From Dokdonella immobilis (GTDB lineage Bacteria; Pseudomonadota; Gammaproteobacteria; Xanthomonadales; Rhodanobacteraceae), in contig NZ_FOVF01000003.1 of NCBI RefSeq assembly GCF_900115085.1, positions 219,917-283,916 of the forward strand: a DNA stretch of 64,000 nucleotides. Direction: 5' to 3'. Both the position numbers and the translations under genes were made by a program. Below, piece after piece: positions 18,227 to 32,156 of this stretch (position 1 is the first letter of the stretch; the number at the start of each line of letters is the position of its first letter). The notes beneath the pieces are model-generated. The model made no database searches, was not told where the DNA came from, and was given only the letters and a program-made list of their open reading frames with translations.

Positions 18227-20103
18227 CAGAACATCTCCACGGGGCCGGATTCGCTGGCCACCACGCTGTCGCGCGAAGCGATATGCTCGCCGGTGATCAT
18301 CTGCGAATAGCTCATGCCCGGGCCGACCATCGGATAGACGCAGGCATCGGGGTCGATCATGACCTCGAGGAAGGCCGGGCCATCGAATTCGATGAACTCC
18401 CGGATCACGCGCGGCAGGTCCTCGGGGCGCTCGAGACGCATCGCATACGGGAAGCCGTCTGCCTCGGCGGCCTTGATGAAATCCTTCTTGTGCAGGCTCT
18501 TGTCGGTCGCCGAGAAGCGCCCCTTGAAAAACAGCTTCTGCCACTGCCGGACCATGCCGTCGCCGCAGTTGTTGAGAACGACGACCTTGACCGGCAGGTT
18601 GTAGGTGGTCACCGTTTCGAGCTCGCCGAGATTCATGCGGATGCTGGCATCGCCATCGATGTCGATCACGGTCAGGTCGCGGCGGGCGAACTGGGCACCG
18701 ATCGCCGCCGGCAGGCCGAAACCCATCGTGCCCATCGAGCCCGAGGTCAGCCAGCGCCGCGGTTCGGTGAAATCGAAATACTGCGCGGCCCACATCTGGT
18801 GCTGGCCGACGCCGGTGCAGACGATTGCGTTGCCGCGCGTGATCCGGTTGATCTCCTCGATCACCGCGTACGGCTGGATCAATGCGCTGTCGCGATCGAA
18901 GTTCATCGCGTGGGACTTCTTCAGCGCGGCCACGTGCGCATGCCAGGCGGCGTAGCGGCCCTGCCCGTTCGGATCGAAGCCGGTTTGCCGGGCCCGCTCG
19001 CAGAGCGCGCGCAGCGCGCACGAGATGTCGCCAAGGTGGTGCCAGTCGACCCGCTTGACCTTGTCGATCTCAGCCGGATCCACATCGAACTGGGCGATGA
19101 AGCGCGCCTTGCTCGCGAACTGGTCAGGCACGCCGGCGACGCGATCGTCGAAGCGCGCGCCGACCGCGATCAGCAAATCGCAGTCGACCGCCGCGTAGTT
19201 GGCGAAGGCGGTGCCATGCATGCCGAGCATGTGCAGCGACAGCGGCGCGGTCGTGTCGCTGGCACCGAGTCCCATCAGCGTGGTCGTCACCGGAATGCCG
19301 AACGTGGCCGCGAATTCTCGCAGCGCTGCGGTCGCATCGGCCGAGATCACGCCACCACCGACATACAGCAAGGGTCGTTCGGCCTGGCCCAGCGCGGCCA
19401 GCAGGCGGTCGCCGTGGTCATCATCGAGCCGGGATTCGGAGATCGCGCGCAGGCGTGCGCGGTAGCCCGGAATCGGCAGACGCCCCTGTCCCCGAAACGG
19501 CACCATCGCATTCTGGACGTCCTTCGGGATGTCGACCACAACCGGACCGGGCCGTCCGGTCCGGGCGATCTCGAAGGCCGTGCGCATGGTCGCCTCGAGC
19601 AGGCTGGCATCGGTGACCAGCAGCACGTGCTTGGCGCAGGAGCCCATGATGCTGCTGACCGGCGCCTCCTGGAACGCGTCGGTGCCGATCGCGCCGGTCG
19701 GCACCTGGCCGCAGATGACGACGATCGGGATCGAATCGGCCATGGCGTCGCGAACCGGCGTGACCGTGTTGGTCGCACCGGGCCCCGAGGTGACCAGGGC
19801 CACGCCGACCTTGCCCGATGCCCGCGCATAGCCTTGGGCCATGAAGCCGGCGCCCTGCTCGTTGGCCGGCACGATCAGGGGCAGCGGCTCGCTGCCGTCG
19901 CTGCGCAGATGCTCGTGGTTGTAGCGGAACACGGCATCGTAGACCGGCAGGATGGCGCCGCCCGAATAGCCGAACAGCACGCCCACGCCTTCGTCGGCGA
20001 GCACCTGCACGACGATGTCCGCGCCGGACAGCGTGCAGCCGGCCAACGCATGGGCGGTGCCGCATGCCTGGGCTTCGTTGTCTTCCTTCATCACGGCGTT
20101 CAT
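18226..20103 (-). CDS. ilvB: Acetolactate synthase large (catalytic) subunit
   Basis: 625 residues from the ATG at 20103, preceded by GGAGTGG. It makes acetolactate or acetohydroxybutyrate from pyruvate, using thiamine diphosphate and FAD. The catalytic Glu lies in NEQGAGFMAQGYARASG, the FAD-binding region in the middle, and the ThDP motif in IDIDGDASIRMNLGEL...VVLNN. The N-terminal 25 residues before LSGADIVVQVLADEG are unusually long and probably flexible. It lies between ilvC and ilvH in the superoperon. Confidence 0.95.
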   Translation of the reverse strand: MNAVMKEDNEAQACGTAHALAGCTLSGADIVVQVLADEGVGVLFGYSGGAILPVYDAVFRYNHEHLRSDGSEPLPLIVPANEQGAGFMAQGYARASGKVGVALVTSGPGATNTVTPVRDAMADSIPIVVICGQVPTGAIGTDAFQEAPVSSIMGSCAKHVLLVTDASLLEATMRTAFEIARTGRPGPVVVDIPKDVQNAMVPFRGQGRLPIPGYRARLRAISESRLDDDHGDRLLAALGQAERPLLYVGGGVISADATAALREFAATFGIPVTTTLMGLGASDTTAPLSLHMLGMHGTAFANYAAVDCDLLIAVGARFDDRVAGVPDQFASKARFIAQFDVDPAEIDKVKRVDWHHLGDISCALRALCERARQTGFDPNGQGRYAAWHAHVAALKKSHAMNFDRDSALIQPYAVIEEINRITRGNAIVCTGVGQHQMWAAQYFDFTEPRRWLTSGSMGTMGFGLPAAIGAQFARRDLTVIDIDGDASIRMNLGELETVTTYNLPVKVVVLNNCGDGMVRQWQKLFFKGRFSATDKSLHKKDFIKAAEADGFPYAMRLERPEDLPRVIREFIEFDGPAFLEVMIDPDACVYPMVGPGMSYSQMITGEHIASRDSVVASESGPVEMF

Positions 20104-20167
20104 CGTTTCCACTCCGCTGTTCGTGTTCCTATCGCGACTGGCCATGGGCTCGGGAAACGGCCCTTAA

Positions 20168-21151
20168 TCAGGCCGGCTCGTTCAGCCAGACCATCTTCTT
20201 GCGCAGTTCGGCGCCCACTTTTTCGATCGGGTGCTCCATGTCGGCCTTCTTCCAGCGCGTGTAGTTCGGCAGGCCGGCCTTGTATTCCGCGGTCCAGTTC
20301 CTGGCGAAGGTGCCGTCCTGGATCTCGGTGAGCACGGCCTTCATGCGTTCCTTGGTCGCCGCGTCGATGATGCGCGGGCCGCTGACGTAGTCGCCGTACT
20401 GCGCGGTCTCGGAAACGTAGGCCAGCATCTTGGTGATGCCGCCCTGGTAGAGCAGGTCGACGATCAGCTTCAGTTCGTGCAGCACTTCGTAGTAGGCGAT
20501 CTCGGGCCGGTAGCCGGCCTCGACCAGGGTCTCGAAGCCCTTCATGACGAGCTCGCTGGCGCCGCCGCAGAGCACCGCCTGTTCGCCGAACAGGTCGGTT
20601 TCGGTCTCTTCCTTGAAATCGGTTTCGATGAGCAGGGCGCGCGCGCCACCGAGGCCGGCCGCATACGCCTTGGCCAAGTCCTTCGCCTTGCCGCTGGTGT
20701 CCTGGTAGACCGCGTACAGGCACGGCACGCCGCGGCCGATCTCGAACTCGGTGCGGACCAGGTGGCCGGGCCCCTTGGGCGCGACCAGGATCACGTCGAT
20801 GTCCTTGCGCGGCTCGATCGTCTTGAAGTGGATGTTGAAGCCATGCGCGAACAGCAATGCGGCGCCGGCCTTCATGTTCGGCGCGATGACCTCGCTGTAC
20901 AGCTTCGGCTGGACCATGTCGGGGGTCAGCACGGCGACCAGGTCGGCACCCTTGACCGCCTCTTCGGGCGACAGCACGGTGACGCCATCGGCTTCGGCCT
21001 TCAGTGAGGTCGGGCCGCCCGGGCGCAGGCCGACGACGACGTCGAGGCCGGAATCGCGAAGGTTGAGCACGTGCGAACGGCCCTGGCTGCCGTAGCCGAG
21101 GACGGCGATCCGGGCGTTCTTGAGTGCCTCTGTGGTGACGGTGGCGGACAT
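20168..21151 (-). CDS. ilvC: Ketol-acid reductoisomerase (class I)
   Basis: 327 residues, the short class I form. It converts acetolactate to dihydroxyisovalerate with NADPH and Mg2+. The Rossmann motif [17 protein letters not shown] is near the N-terminus. The C-terminal knotted domain shows [12 protein letters not shown] and [14 protein letters not shown] with the metal-binding acidic residues. It is placed between ilvD and ilvB on the minus strand. Confidence 0.97.
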   Translation of the reverse strand: MSATVTTEALKNARIAVLGYGSQGRSHVLNLRDSGLDVVVGLRPGGPTSLKAEADGVTVLSPEEAVKGADLVAVLTPDMVQPKLYSEVIAPNMKAGAALLFAHGFNIHFKTIEPRKDIDVILVAPKGPGHLVRTEFEIGRGVPCLYAVYQDTSGKAKDLAKAYAAGLGGARALLIETDFKEETETDLFGEQAVLCGGASELVMKGFETLVEAGYRPEIAYYEVLHELKLIVDLLYQGGITKMLAYVSETAQYGDYVSGPRIIDAATKERMKAVLTEIQDGTFARNWTAEYKAGLPNYTRWKKADMEHPIEKVGAELRKKMVWLNEPA

Positions 21152-21192
21152 GCGTTTGCTCCAGAAGAAGTGAGTCGGATAAGGGAAGAAAT

Positions 21193-22874
<1,682 letters not shown>

Positions 22875-22878
<4 letters not shown>

Positions 22879-23942
22879 GCCGCGGCCTGCTGCTTCGAGC
22901 GCAGTTGCTCGATCACGCAGCGGGTCACCTGTTCGGTGCCCGCCGTGCCGCCGAGATCACGGGTCAGCTCGGCCGTTGCGAGTACCGCATCGACCGCCGC
23001 TTCGACGGCGCACGCCTCGAGCTCGAGTCCGAGCGAATGACGCAGCAGCAAGGCCGCGCTGAGGATCGCGCCGATCGGGTTGGCCACGCCCTGCCCGGCA
23101 ATATCGGGCGCCGAGCCGTGGATAGGTTCGTACAGGCCGAGCCGCCCTGCTCCCAGCGAGGCCGAGGGCGAGACGCCGAGCGAGCCGGCCAGCGCGGCGG
23201 CCTCATCGGTGAGGATGTCGCCGAACAGGTTCTCGGTGACGATCACGTCATAGGCCGAAGGCCGGGTCAGCAGCAACATCGCCATCGAATCGACCAGTTG
23301 GTGTTCGAGCGTGATGCCCTCGTATTCGCCGACCACGCGATCGGTCGTGGCTCGCCACAGCCGCGAGGTCTCGAGCACGTTGGCCTTGTCGACCGAGGTC
23401 AGCCTGCCCTTGCGCGACAGGGCCAGTTCGCAGGCGCGGCGCACGACCCGCTCGACTTCGCCGACGCTGTAGCGGCACTCGTCTGTGGCGACGTCGCCCT
23501 CGCGTGTCTTGCGGCCGAAGTAGGCGCCGCCGGTCAGTTCGCGCACGAACAGCAGATCGACGCCGGCCAGGTTCTCGGCCTTCAGCGGCGACAGCCCGGC
23601 CAGGCGCGGGTGCACGCGCAATGGACGCAGGTTGGCGAACACACCGAGCCGGGCGCGCAAGGCCAGCAAGCCCTGTTCGGGGCGCACGCGGGCTTGCGGA
23701 TCGGACCAGCGCGGGCCTCCGACTGCACCGAGCAGGACCGCATCCGATGCCAGGCAGGCGTCGATGGTGGCCTTGGGCAGCGGCTCCCCGCATTCGTCGA
23801 TCGCGATGCCGCCGATGCGGTTTTCCGAGTAGGTGAAAACGTGACCGTGGCGATCGGCGATCTCGCGCAGCACGGCGACGGCGGCCGCGGTGACCTCGGG
23901 TCCGATGCCATCGCCGGGAAGGACGGCGATCTCTGCTCTCAT
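22875..23942 (-). CDS. leuB: 3-Isopropylmalate dehydrogenase
   Basis: 355 residues. NAD-dependent oxidative decarboxylation in leucine synthesis. It begins [17 protein letters not shown], the classic first strand; the substrate arginines are in [12 protein letters not shown] and ELTGGAYFG. The NAD-binding end is [20 protein letters not shown]. It overlaps leuD by 4 bases upstream and ilvD by 4 bases downstream. Confidence 0.96.
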
Positions 23943-24544
23943 GTTGCGCTCTCCATGGATGTCGAATGCGTTGCGTGCTGCTGTTCCCAAGTGCTGATCT
24001 CGGGCTCGGCCTCGAGCAGGAAGCCGAGCTGGTCGACCCCGTTGAGCAGGCAGTGCCGGGCAAAGCGGTCGAGATCGAAGTGGATGACCGCGCCGTCGGG
24101 CCGGCTGATCGTTCCGGCGCCGATGTCGATGACGAGCTCGATGCCCGGATCGGCCAGCAGTTGGCGATGCTCGTCCTCGGCGACGACGATCGTGAGCAGG
24201 CCGTTCTTCAGCGCATTGCTGCGGAAGATGTCGGCGATCTCGGATGAGATGACCGCTTCGATCCCAAAGTCGAGCAAGGCCCAGGGCGCGTGCTCGCGCG
24301 ACGAGCCGCAGCCGAAGTTGCGGCCGGCGACGAGGATCCGGCAACCTGCGGCTTCAGGCCGGTTGAGCGGGAAATCCGGGTTGTCGCTGCCGTCCTCGCG
24401 ATAGCGCCAGTCGTTGAAGGCGTGGCGACCGAGACCGGCCCGACTCGTCGTGGTCAGGAAACGCGCCGGGATGATGCGGTCGGTGTCGATGTTCTCGAAC
24501 GGCAGGCAGGCCGTGCGCGAGTGGATCACGGTCAGGGGTTTCAT
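23939..24544 (-). CDS. leuD: 3-Isopropylmalate dehydratase small subunit
   Basis: 201 residues, the swivel domain that partners LeuC. Hallmarks are [15 protein letters not shown] and [19 protein letters not shown]. It starts inside the end of leuC (4-base overlap) and ends inside the start of leuB, so leuC-leuD-leuB are translationally chained. Confidence 0.96.
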   Translation of the reverse strand: MKPLTVIHSRTACLPFENIDTDRIIPARFLTTTSRAGLGRHAFNDWRYREDGSDNPDFPLNRPEAAGCRILVAGRNFGCGSSREHAPWALLDFGIEAVISSEIADIFRSNALKNGLLTIVVAEDEHRQLLADPGIELVIDIGAGTISRPDGAVIHFDLDRFARHCLLNGVDQLGFLLEAEPEISTWEQQHATHSTSMESAT

Positions 24545-25950
24545 GCGGCGCGCTCCTCGATCGTATCCGGGTCGACGATGGTCCCGGCCACCGCGGCGGC
24601 CGCGGCGACGCGAGGGCTGGCCAGCACCGTACGCACGCCGGGGCCCTGGCGTCCCTCGAAATTGCGGTTGCTGGTCGAGACCACGAGCTGGCCGGGCCGG
24701 GCGATATCACCATTCATGCCGATGCACATCGAACAACCCGCTTCGCGCCATTCGGCGCCGGCATCGCGGAACACGCGGTCGAGACCCTCGGCCTCGGCCT
24801 CGCGCTTGATCAGCACCGAGCCCGGCACGATCAACATGCGCACGCTGGCGGCGACCTGGCGACCGCGCAGGACCGCGGCGGCTTCGCGCAGGTCCGACAG
24901 GCGCGAGTTCGTGCAACTGCCGACGAAGACCACGTCGACCTTCTGCCCGGTCAGGGCCTGGCCGCCGTCGAACTGCATGTAGGCCAGGGCCTTGCTCTCC
25001 TGCGCATTGCGCGGCGCCGGAATCTGCGCCGCGATCGGCGTGACCATGCCGGGGTGCGTGCCGTAGCTGATGGTCGGACCGATCGAGCCCGCGTCGAAGT
25101 GGAACTCGGCGTCGTAGACGGCATCGCGGTCGCTGCGCAGTTGCCTCCAGGCCTCGACCGCAGAATCCCAGGCCGCGCCGCGCGGCGCCCGTGGACGTCC
25201 CTTGAGCCAGTCGAAGGTGGTCTGGTCTGGCGCGATCAGTCCGGCCCGCGCGCCGGCTTCGATCGACATGTTGCAAACCGTCATGCGCTGCTCCATCGAC
25301 AGCGCCTCGATCGCACTGCCGCGGTATTCGATGACATGGCCGGTGCCGCCACCGACGCCGATGCGGCCAATGATGTGCAGGATCAGGTCCTTGGCGCCGA
25401 CGCCCGGACGCAGCCTGCCCTCGACGTGGATCGCCATGGTCTTCGGCTTGCGCTGGAGCAGGCACTGGGTGGCCAGCACATGGCCGACCTCGGTCGTGCC
25501 GATGCCGAAGGCGAGCGCGCCGAAGGCGCCATGGGTGGCGGTATGGCTGTCGCCGCAGACGATCGTCATGCCGGGCTGGGTGGCGCCGAGTTCGGGGCCG
25601 ATCACGTGCACGATGCCGCGATGGTCGCTGTCCCAACCGTTCAGCGCGATGCCGAATTCGCGGCAGTTCTGCTCGAGCCGGGCGACCTGGCTTTCGGCTT
25701 CAGCGCTGACGTAGTGACGCTTGCCGTCCGCGTCCGGCGGCGATGTCGGGGTCGAGTGATCGAGGGTCGCCAGCACGCGTTGCGGACAGCGCACCTTGAG
25801 CCCCCGCGCATGCAGTTCGCTGAAGGCCTGCGGTGTGGTGACTTCATGGATCAGGTGCAGGTCGACATAGAGGATGCCCGGCGTGTCGGCCGTCTCGGCG
25901 CGGACCACGTGCGCGTCCCAGATCTTGTCGATGATCGTACGTGCGCTCAT
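24541..25950 (-). CDS. leuC: 3-Isopropylmalate dehydratase large subunit
   Basis: 469 residues. The 4Fe-4S aconitase-like subunit. Cluster cysteines are in [14 protein letters not shown] and in CSMCIGMN; the active-site regions are [20 protein letters not shown] and [15 protein letters not shown]. The true start is [14 protein letters not shown] at 25950; its start overlaps the ilvE stop. Confidence 0.96.
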   Translation of the reverse strand: MSARTIIDKIWDAHVVRAETADTPGILYVDLHLIHEVTTPQAFSELHARGLKVRCPQRVLATLDHSTPTSPPDADGKRHYVSAEAESQVARLEQNCREFGIALNGWDSDHRGIVHVIGPELGATQPGMTIVCGDSHTATHGAFGALAFGIGTTEVGHVLATQCLLQRKPKTMAIHVEGRLRPGVGAKDLILHIIGRIGVGGGTGHVIEYRGSAIEALSMEQRMTVCNMSIEAGARAGLIAPDQTTFDWLKGRPRAPRGAAWDSAVEAWRQLRSDRDAVYDAEFHFDAGSIGPTISYGTHPGMVTPIAAQIPAPRNAQESKALAYMQFDGGQALTGQKVDVVFVGSCTNSRLSDLREAAAVLRGRQVAASVRMLIVPGSVLIKREAEAEGLDRVFRDAGAEWREAGCSMCIGMNGDIARPGQLVVSTSNRNFEGRQGPGVRTVLASPRVAAAAAVAGTIVDPDTIEERAA

Positions 25951-26963
25951 GCCGCGGCCTCGACGTCGGCGCGTGGTTCGGCCTGCGGCGTGCGTCCCTG
26001 GCCCGGATCGACAGCGAGGGACGGCCGTCCGTGGCCGCCCAGTCCGCTGGAGACCGGTTCGAGCCAGCCGCGCGTGTCGGTCGTGCTGCCGTCGAACAGA
26101 CCGAAGAAGGCCTTTTGCAGGGCCCGCGTGAGCGGACCGGGCCTGCCGCTGCCGACCGGCTTGCGGTCGACCGAACGCACCGGCGTGATTTCGGCCGCCG
26201 TGCCGGTCATGAAGACTTCGTCCGAGGTGTACAGCGCCTCGCGCGGCAGGTCGCGTTCCTCGACTTCGAGGCCAAGGTCGCCGGCCAGCGTGATCACCGT
26301 GTCGCGCGTGATCCCGGCGAGGATGCCGGCGCTCGTGGTCGGCGTATACAGCTTCCCCTTGCGCACCAGGAACAGGTTTTCCCCGGCACCTTCGCTGAGC
26401 AGGCCGTTGGTGCCGAGTGCGATGCCCTCGGCATAGCCGCCGCGCTGGGCCTCGAATCCGATCAGCTGGCTCGACAGATAGTTGCCGCCGGCCTTGGCCC
26501 AGCTCGGGATCGTGTTCGGCGCCGGTCGGTTCCACGAAGATACGCAGACATCGGCGCCGTCGTTGATCGCGTCACCGAGATAGGCGCCCCACTCCAGCGC
26601 CATGATCGAAACCTCGACCGGGGAGCCCTTCGACGGAATCACGCCGAGCCCGCCGGCCCCACGAAACACGATTGGCCGCACGTAGGCCGACTGCATGCGA
26701 TTGGCCGCGATCAGTTCCATGCAGGCGGCGTTGATCTCGGCTTCGCTGTAGCCGATGTCGATTTCGTAGAGCCGCGCCGACTCGAACAGGCGACGCGTGT
26801 GGTCGGCGAGGCGAAAATAGGCAGGCCCCTCCGGCGTCGCGTAGACCCGCTCGCCCTCGAATACCGAGGACCCGTAATGCAGCGCATGCGCGCTGACGTG
26901 GACGGTCGCCTCGGCCCAGGGTTTGAGCTGGCCGTTGTGCCATATCAGGCTGGATTGGGACAT
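25947..26963 (-). CDS. ilvE: Branched-chain amino-acid aminotransferase
   Basis: 338 residues, fold-type IV PLP enzyme. The PLP lysine is in [13 protein letters not shown], and the phosphate-binding part is [20 protein letters not shown] follows. It performs the last step for Leu, Ile and Val. Compared with the roughly 309-residue E. coli enzyme it has a C-terminal tail of about 30 Gly/Pro/Arg-rich residues after RGWLEPV, probably disordered. It lies 10 bases downstream of leuA. Confidence 0.95.
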   Translation of the reverse strand: MSQSSLIWHNGQLKPWAEATVHVSAHALHYGSSVFEGERVYATPEGPAYFRLADHTRRLFESARLYEIDIGYSEAEINAACMELIAANRMQSAYVRPIVFRGAGGLGVIPSKGSPVEVSIMALEWGAYLGDAINDGADVCVSSWNRPAPNTIPSWAKAGGNYLSSQLIGFEAQRGGYAEGIALGTNGLLSEGAGENLFLVRKGKLYTPTTSAGILAGITRDTVITLAGDLGLEVEERDLPREALYTSDEVFMTGTAAEITPVRSVDRKPVGSGRPGPLTRALQKAFFGLFDGSTTDTRGWLEPVSSGLGGHGRPSLAVDPGQGRTPQAEPRADVEAAA

Positions 26964-26973
26964 GCGGGAATCC

Positions 26974-28575
<1,602 letters not shown>

Positions 28576-28619
28576 CGGTGGCTCCGCTGTCGATCAAATT
28601 CCGAAAAGGTCTTGGCAAC

Positions 28620-28656
28620 AAAAAACCCCGCCTTCGTTGCCGAGTGCGGGGTTTTG
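28620..28656 (-). terminator. Attenuator terminator of the ilv-leu operon
   Basis: Read on the minus strand, AAAACCCCGC pairs with GCGGGGTTTTTT around a loop containing CTCGGCAACG, ending in a T-run. It lies between the leader peptide stop and leuA. Its position and the amino-acid composition of the leader fit transcription attenuation by ribosome stalling. Alternative antiterminator pairing was not modelled. Confidence 0.85.
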
Positions 28657-28681
28657 GGGGTCCAAATGGTGGACGTGTACC

Positions 28682-28816
28682 CTAGCCCGCACCTCCGCAG
28701 CTAATAAGTACGAGTCCAAGGACGACGACCAGGCCTGGCGACGCGCGCAAGCGCGCGGAAACCGCTGGAAGCCGGCTTGTCCGGGGGGTGTTGAACCTTG
28801 TGTTGCGCTGCGACAT
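28682..28816 (-). CDS. ilvL: ilv-leu operon leader peptide
   Basis: 44 residues starting MSQRNTRF. Near the end it reads GLVVVLGLVLIS, that is four Leu, four Val and one Ile within 12 codons (28735-28700). This is the expected sensor for supply of all three branched-chain aminoacyl-tRNAs. The stop codon is 26 bases before the terminator hairpin. A TTGACA box lies 31-36 bases upstream of the ATG. A low Leu, Val or Ile supply should stall the ribosome here and prevent termination. Confidence 0.85.
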   Translation of the reverse strand: MSQRNTRFNTPRTSRLPAVSARLRASPGLVVVLGLVLISCGGAG

Positions 28817-28823
28817 GAACCGA

Positions 28824-28852
28824 CCGTAACCGATGCGCGAACGGCGTGTCAA
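28824..28852 (-). promoter_or_regulatory. Predicted promoter of the ilv-leu operon
   Basis: A perfect -35 TTGACA (28852-28847) is separated by 17 bases from TTACGG (28829-28824), a weak -10. Transcription would start about at 28817, almost at the leader ATG, so the leader mRNA may be leaderless. The -10 match is poor and another promoter upstream is possible. Confidence 0.5.
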
Positions 28853-28919
28853 GCGTTTCTCGATGGTTGCGAATGCAACTTCCTGACTGGCGGTATGGAC
28901 GTCCAAATGCGCAGCGCCA

Positions 28920-29921
28920 TCAGGCGCCGTCGACCTGCCCGCTGTGCAATGCTGCAAGCCGTCGCGCAACGGCATCGAAGAAGGACGCGGGAAGTTCGGC
29001 ATCGACCGGCACCTGCCAGAATCGCGCATCGGCAAGCTCCAGACACTTGACCGCGTCCTTTTCGGTCATCAGCACCGGCAGTGCATCGGCGAATGCGAAG
29101 TCGCTGGCGCTGAACGCATGATGGTCGGCAAAGGGATGTTCGATGATGTCGAGTCCGCACGCGCGCAGGCTGGCGAAGAAGCGCTGCGGATTGCCGATGC
29201 CGGCGACCGCGTGGACCTTGCCATCGGCAAACGAGGCCAGACTTCGCGGCGCCGCGCCATGCCCGACCGGAATGGCCTGGCCCGGTTGCAGCTGCATCTG
29301 GATTTCGCCCGGCTGCGCGCTACCTCCGTTACAGACCACGAAATCGAAATGCCCGAGGCGCGAAGCCGGTTCGCGCAGCGGACCGGCCGGCAGCAGCCGG
29401 CCATTGCCGAATCGGCGCTGGCCGTCGACCACGCAGATCTCGATATCGCGGCACAGGGCCGGGTTCTGCAAACCATCGTCGGCGATGATCACGTCGATCC
29501 CGCTGCCCTGCAGCAATCCGGCGGCAGCGACACGATCGCGCCCGACCGCGACCGCTGCCCCGGTCCGGCGCCGGATCAGGGCCGGTTCGTCGCCGACGAC
29601 GCGCGGGTCCGGCGCCTCATCGAGCAGGGTCGGCGCGGTCGCCGAGCCACCATAGCCGCGACTGACCACGCCGGGAGTGAGGCCGCGTGAGCGCAGCGCG
29701 TCGATCAGGGCCATCACCAGCGGAGTCTTGCCGGCGCCGCCGGCGGTCAGGTTGCCGACCATGATCAGCGGCAGCGGCAGTCGCGCAGGCCGGCGCCAGC
29801 CGAACGCGTACGGCCAGCGCACGAGCCGATAGAGCCAGCCGTAGAGAGGAACCAGGGCGCACATCCACCACGGCGCCGGACGGGCGCCATACCAGATGCG
29901 GTCGATGTCGGCCTGCTTCAT
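28920..29921 (-). CDS. lpxK: Tetraacyldisaccharide 4'-kinase
   Basis: 333 residues. Phosphorylates the lipid A precursor at the inner membrane. An N-terminal hydrophobic helix (WMCALVPLYGWLYRLVRW) is followed by the P-loop VGNLTAGGAGKTPLVMAL, the conserved SRGYGG, GDEPALI and DDGLQNPAL motifs. The start overlaps the msbA stop by 4 bases, the usual msbA-lpxK pairing. Confidence 0.95.
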   Translation of the reverse strand: MKQADIDRIWYGARPAPWWMCALVPLYGWLYRLVRWPYAFGWRRPARLPLPLIMVGNLTAGGAGKTPLVMALIDALRSRGLTPGVVSRGYGGSATAPTLLDEAPDPRVVGDEPALIRRRTGAAVAVGRDRVAAAGLLQGSGIDVIIADDGLQNPALCRDIEICVVDGQRRFGNGRLLPAGPLREPASRLGHFDFVVCNGGSAQPGEIQMQLQPGQAIPVGHGAAPRSLASFADGKVHAVAGIGNPQRFFASLRACGLDIIEHPFADHHAFSASDFAFADALPVLMTEKDAVKCLELADARFWQVPVDAELPASFFDAVARRLAALHSGQVDGA

Positions 29922-31681
29922 GTCGCTGCGTCGGCAAGCGGCTCGTGTTCGCGAAACTGGACGCGGTGCAGGGCCGCATAGTGGCCGTCGCGGGCGAGCA
30001 GTTCGCGGTGCGTGCCTTGTTCGACGATACGCCCCTCGTCGAGCACGACGATCTGGTCCGCGTGCTCGATCGTCGACAGGCGGTGGGCGATGACCAGCAC
30101 GGTGCGATCCTTCATGAGCCGCTTCAGGGCGTCCTGGATCAGGCGCTCCGACTCGGTGTCGAGCGCACTGGTGGCCTCGTCCAGAATCAGCAGCGGGGCG
30201 TTCTTGAGCAGGGCGCGGGCAATCGCGATGCGCTGCCGTTGTCCGCCCGACAGCAGCGCGCCGCCCTCGCCGGCCTGGCTGTCGAGACCCTGCGGCAGGC
30301 GCTGGATGAACTCGCTGGCATTGGCGGCATCGGCGGCCGCTTCGATTTCATTGCGCGGCGCGCCGCCGAGGGCGCCATAGGCGATGTTGCGACCGATGCT
30401 GTCATTGAACAGGACGATCTGCTGGCCGACCCAGGCAATCTGGCTGCGCAGGTTGTCGAGCTGCCAGGCGTCGAGTGCCTGGCCATCGAGCAGCACGCTG
30501 CCCGAATCGGGCTCGTAGAAGCGCGGGATCAGGCTGGCCAGGCTCGACTTGCCGCTGCCCGAGCGACCGACCAGGGCGGTCACCGTGCCCGGTGGGCAAT
30601 GCAGGGAAACCCCGTCGAGGGCCGGCGTCGTCTGTCCCGGATAGCGCAGGACCACGTCGCGCAGTTCGATCTCGCCGCGGCAGCGCTCGACGCTGACGCT
30701 GCCGGTGTCGCGCTCGCCAGGCGAGTCGATCACCGAGAACAGGTCGGCGGCGGCGGCCACGCCCCGCTGCATCATCGCCTGCACCGTGGTCAGGCGCTTC
30801 AGCGAAGGCAACATCATCAGCATCGCCGTGATCAGCGACATGAAGGTGCCCGGGCTCATGGTCTGCAGCATCGCCGGCCGCGTCGCGAAATAGATGACCA
30901 GGGCCAGCGCACAGGCGGCAACGATCTGCACGATCGAGGTCGACAATGCATTGGTTGACGCGATCTTGAGGTTCAGGCGCCGGTTTTGCTCGTTGATGTC
31001 GGCGAAGCGCGCGCGCTCGGCAGCCTGGCCGAGATAGACCTTGACCTCGCGCTGGCCGCTGACCGCCTCGTCGACGATGCCGGTGACCGAGCCGACCGAA
31101 TGCTGGATCTTGCCGCTGATGCGGCGATAGCGGCGACCGACGATCCAGGCCACCGCGGCGATCAAGGGCGCCATCACGAACAGCATCAGGGTCAGGCGCG
31201 CGCTCTGGTAGAGCATCACGCCAAGCAGTCCGAGCACGGTCAGGCTGTCGAGGATGACCACCTTGACCGCATTGGTGCTGGCCTGGGCCACCTGTTCGAC
31301 CGTGTAGGTCAGGCGCGAGATCATCTGCCCCGAAGGTTCGCGATCAAAATGCGTGGCCGGCAGCACGAGGTAGCGCGCAAAGACATCGCCACGCAGGGTT
31401 TCGACCACGTCGCGACCGATCCTGGCCAGGCCGTAGTCGGCGACGTAGGTCGCCACCCCGCGCACGACGAACAGGCCGACGATGACCACCGGCATCCACA
31501 GGATCGCGGTTTCGTTGCGGCTGATGAACAGGTCGTCGAGCATCGGCCGGATCATCGCCGTGAACACGGCCGCCACCGCGGCATCGAAGACCATGCCGGC
31601 GATGCCGGCGAGCGCGAACGGCCAGTCGCGCGCGGCGTAGCCGAGCAGGCGCCGGTAGGTCGCGAATGCGCTTACCGCCAC
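29918..31681 (-). CDS. msbA: Lipid A export ABC transporter MsbA
   Basis: 587 residues from a GTG at 31681 with AGGGG upstream; the open frame extends further, but this start gives the family length and clears exbD. Six transmembrane helices are followed by the ABC domain: Walker A GRSGSGKSSLAS (about 370), signature LLSGGQRQR (about 475), Walker B LLILDEATSALD and the H-loop VLVIAHRLST. It flips lipid A-core to the periplasmic leaflet. It lies in the exbB-exbD-msbA-lpxK cluster. Confidence 0.93.
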   Translation of the reverse strand: MAVSAFATYRRLLGYAARDWPFALAGIAGMVFDAAVAAVFTAMIRPMLDDLFISRNETAILWMPVVIVGLFVVRGVATYVADYGLARIGRDVVETLRGDVFARYLVLPATHFDREPSGQMISRLTYTVEQVAQASTNAVKVVILDSLTVLGLLGVMLYQSARLTLMLFVMAPLIAAVAWIVGRRYRRISGKIQHSVGSVTGIVDEAVSGQREVKVYLGQAAERARFADINEQNRRLNLKIASTNALSTSIVQIVAACALALVIYFATRPAMLQTMSPGTFMSLITAMLMMLPSLKRLTTVQAMMQRGVAAAADLFSVIDSPGERDTGSVSVERCRGEIELRDVVLRYPGQTTPALDGVSLHCPPGTVTALVGRSGSGKSSLASLIPRFYEPDSGSVLLDGQALDAWQLDNLRSQIAWVGQQIVLFNDSIGRNIAYGALGGAPRNEIEAAADAANASEFIQRLPQGLDSQAGEGGALLSGGQRQRIAIARALLKNAPLLILDEATSALDTESERLIQDALKRLMKDRTVLVIAHRLSTIEHADQIVVLDEGRIVEQGTHRELLARDGHYAALHRVQFREHEPLADAAT

Positions 31682-31718
31682 GCCTGGCCCCTGCCCGTTT
31701 CGCGCTGGGCAGGCCCGC

Positions 31719-32150
31719 TCACTTGGAGTCGGCCGGCTTGGACGGAGTCGTCGCCAGGCTGAGCCGCTCGAAGCCGAGCTGGCCCAGTGCATCCATGGCC
31801 GTGATCACGGCCTGGTGCTGGGTGCGCGCATCGGCACGAAGGACCACCGGGCGAGTGCGATCGTCGCCGGCAACGCGGAGCAGCGCTTCCTTGAGGGTGT
31901 CGATCCCGGGGTTGAGCACTTCGTTGTTGTCGATGTAGAAGCGGCCATCGGCGTCGATCATCACGGTCAGCGCCTGGTCGTCGCGCGACTGCTCGCTGGT
32001 CGATGCCTCGGGCAGCGTCACCTTCATGCTCGAATGCTGGACGAACGTCGTCGTCATGACGAAGAACATGAGCAGGGTCAGCATCACGTCGATCAGCGAG
32101 ATCACGTTGATCTCGAAATCCTCTTCGCGCCGGCTGGAAGAAATGCGCAT
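31719..32150 (-). CDS. exbD: ExbD/TolR family biopolymer transport protein
   Basis: 143 residues. One N-terminal helix carries the conserved Asp in INVISLIDVMLTLLMFFVMTT; the rest is periplasmic. It forms a proton channel with ExbB. The location directly before msbA and lpxK suggests the exbB2/exbD2-type pair known in related bacteria rather than a TonB-linked operon, since no tonB is nearby. Confidence 0.9.
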   Translation of the reverse strand: MRISSSRREEDFEINVISLIDVMLTLLMFFVMTTTFVQHSSMKVTLPEASTSEQSRDDQALTVMIDADGRFYIDNNEVLNPGIDTLKEALLRVAGDDRTRPVVLRADARTQHQAVITAMDALGQLGFERLSLATTPSKPADSK

Positions 32151-32156
32151 GGCTGC

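Noticed and set aside
18283..20331. 682-residue open frame on the plus strand
   Set aside because: Antisense to ilvB; Arg/His/Asp-rich low-complexity translation without motifs.
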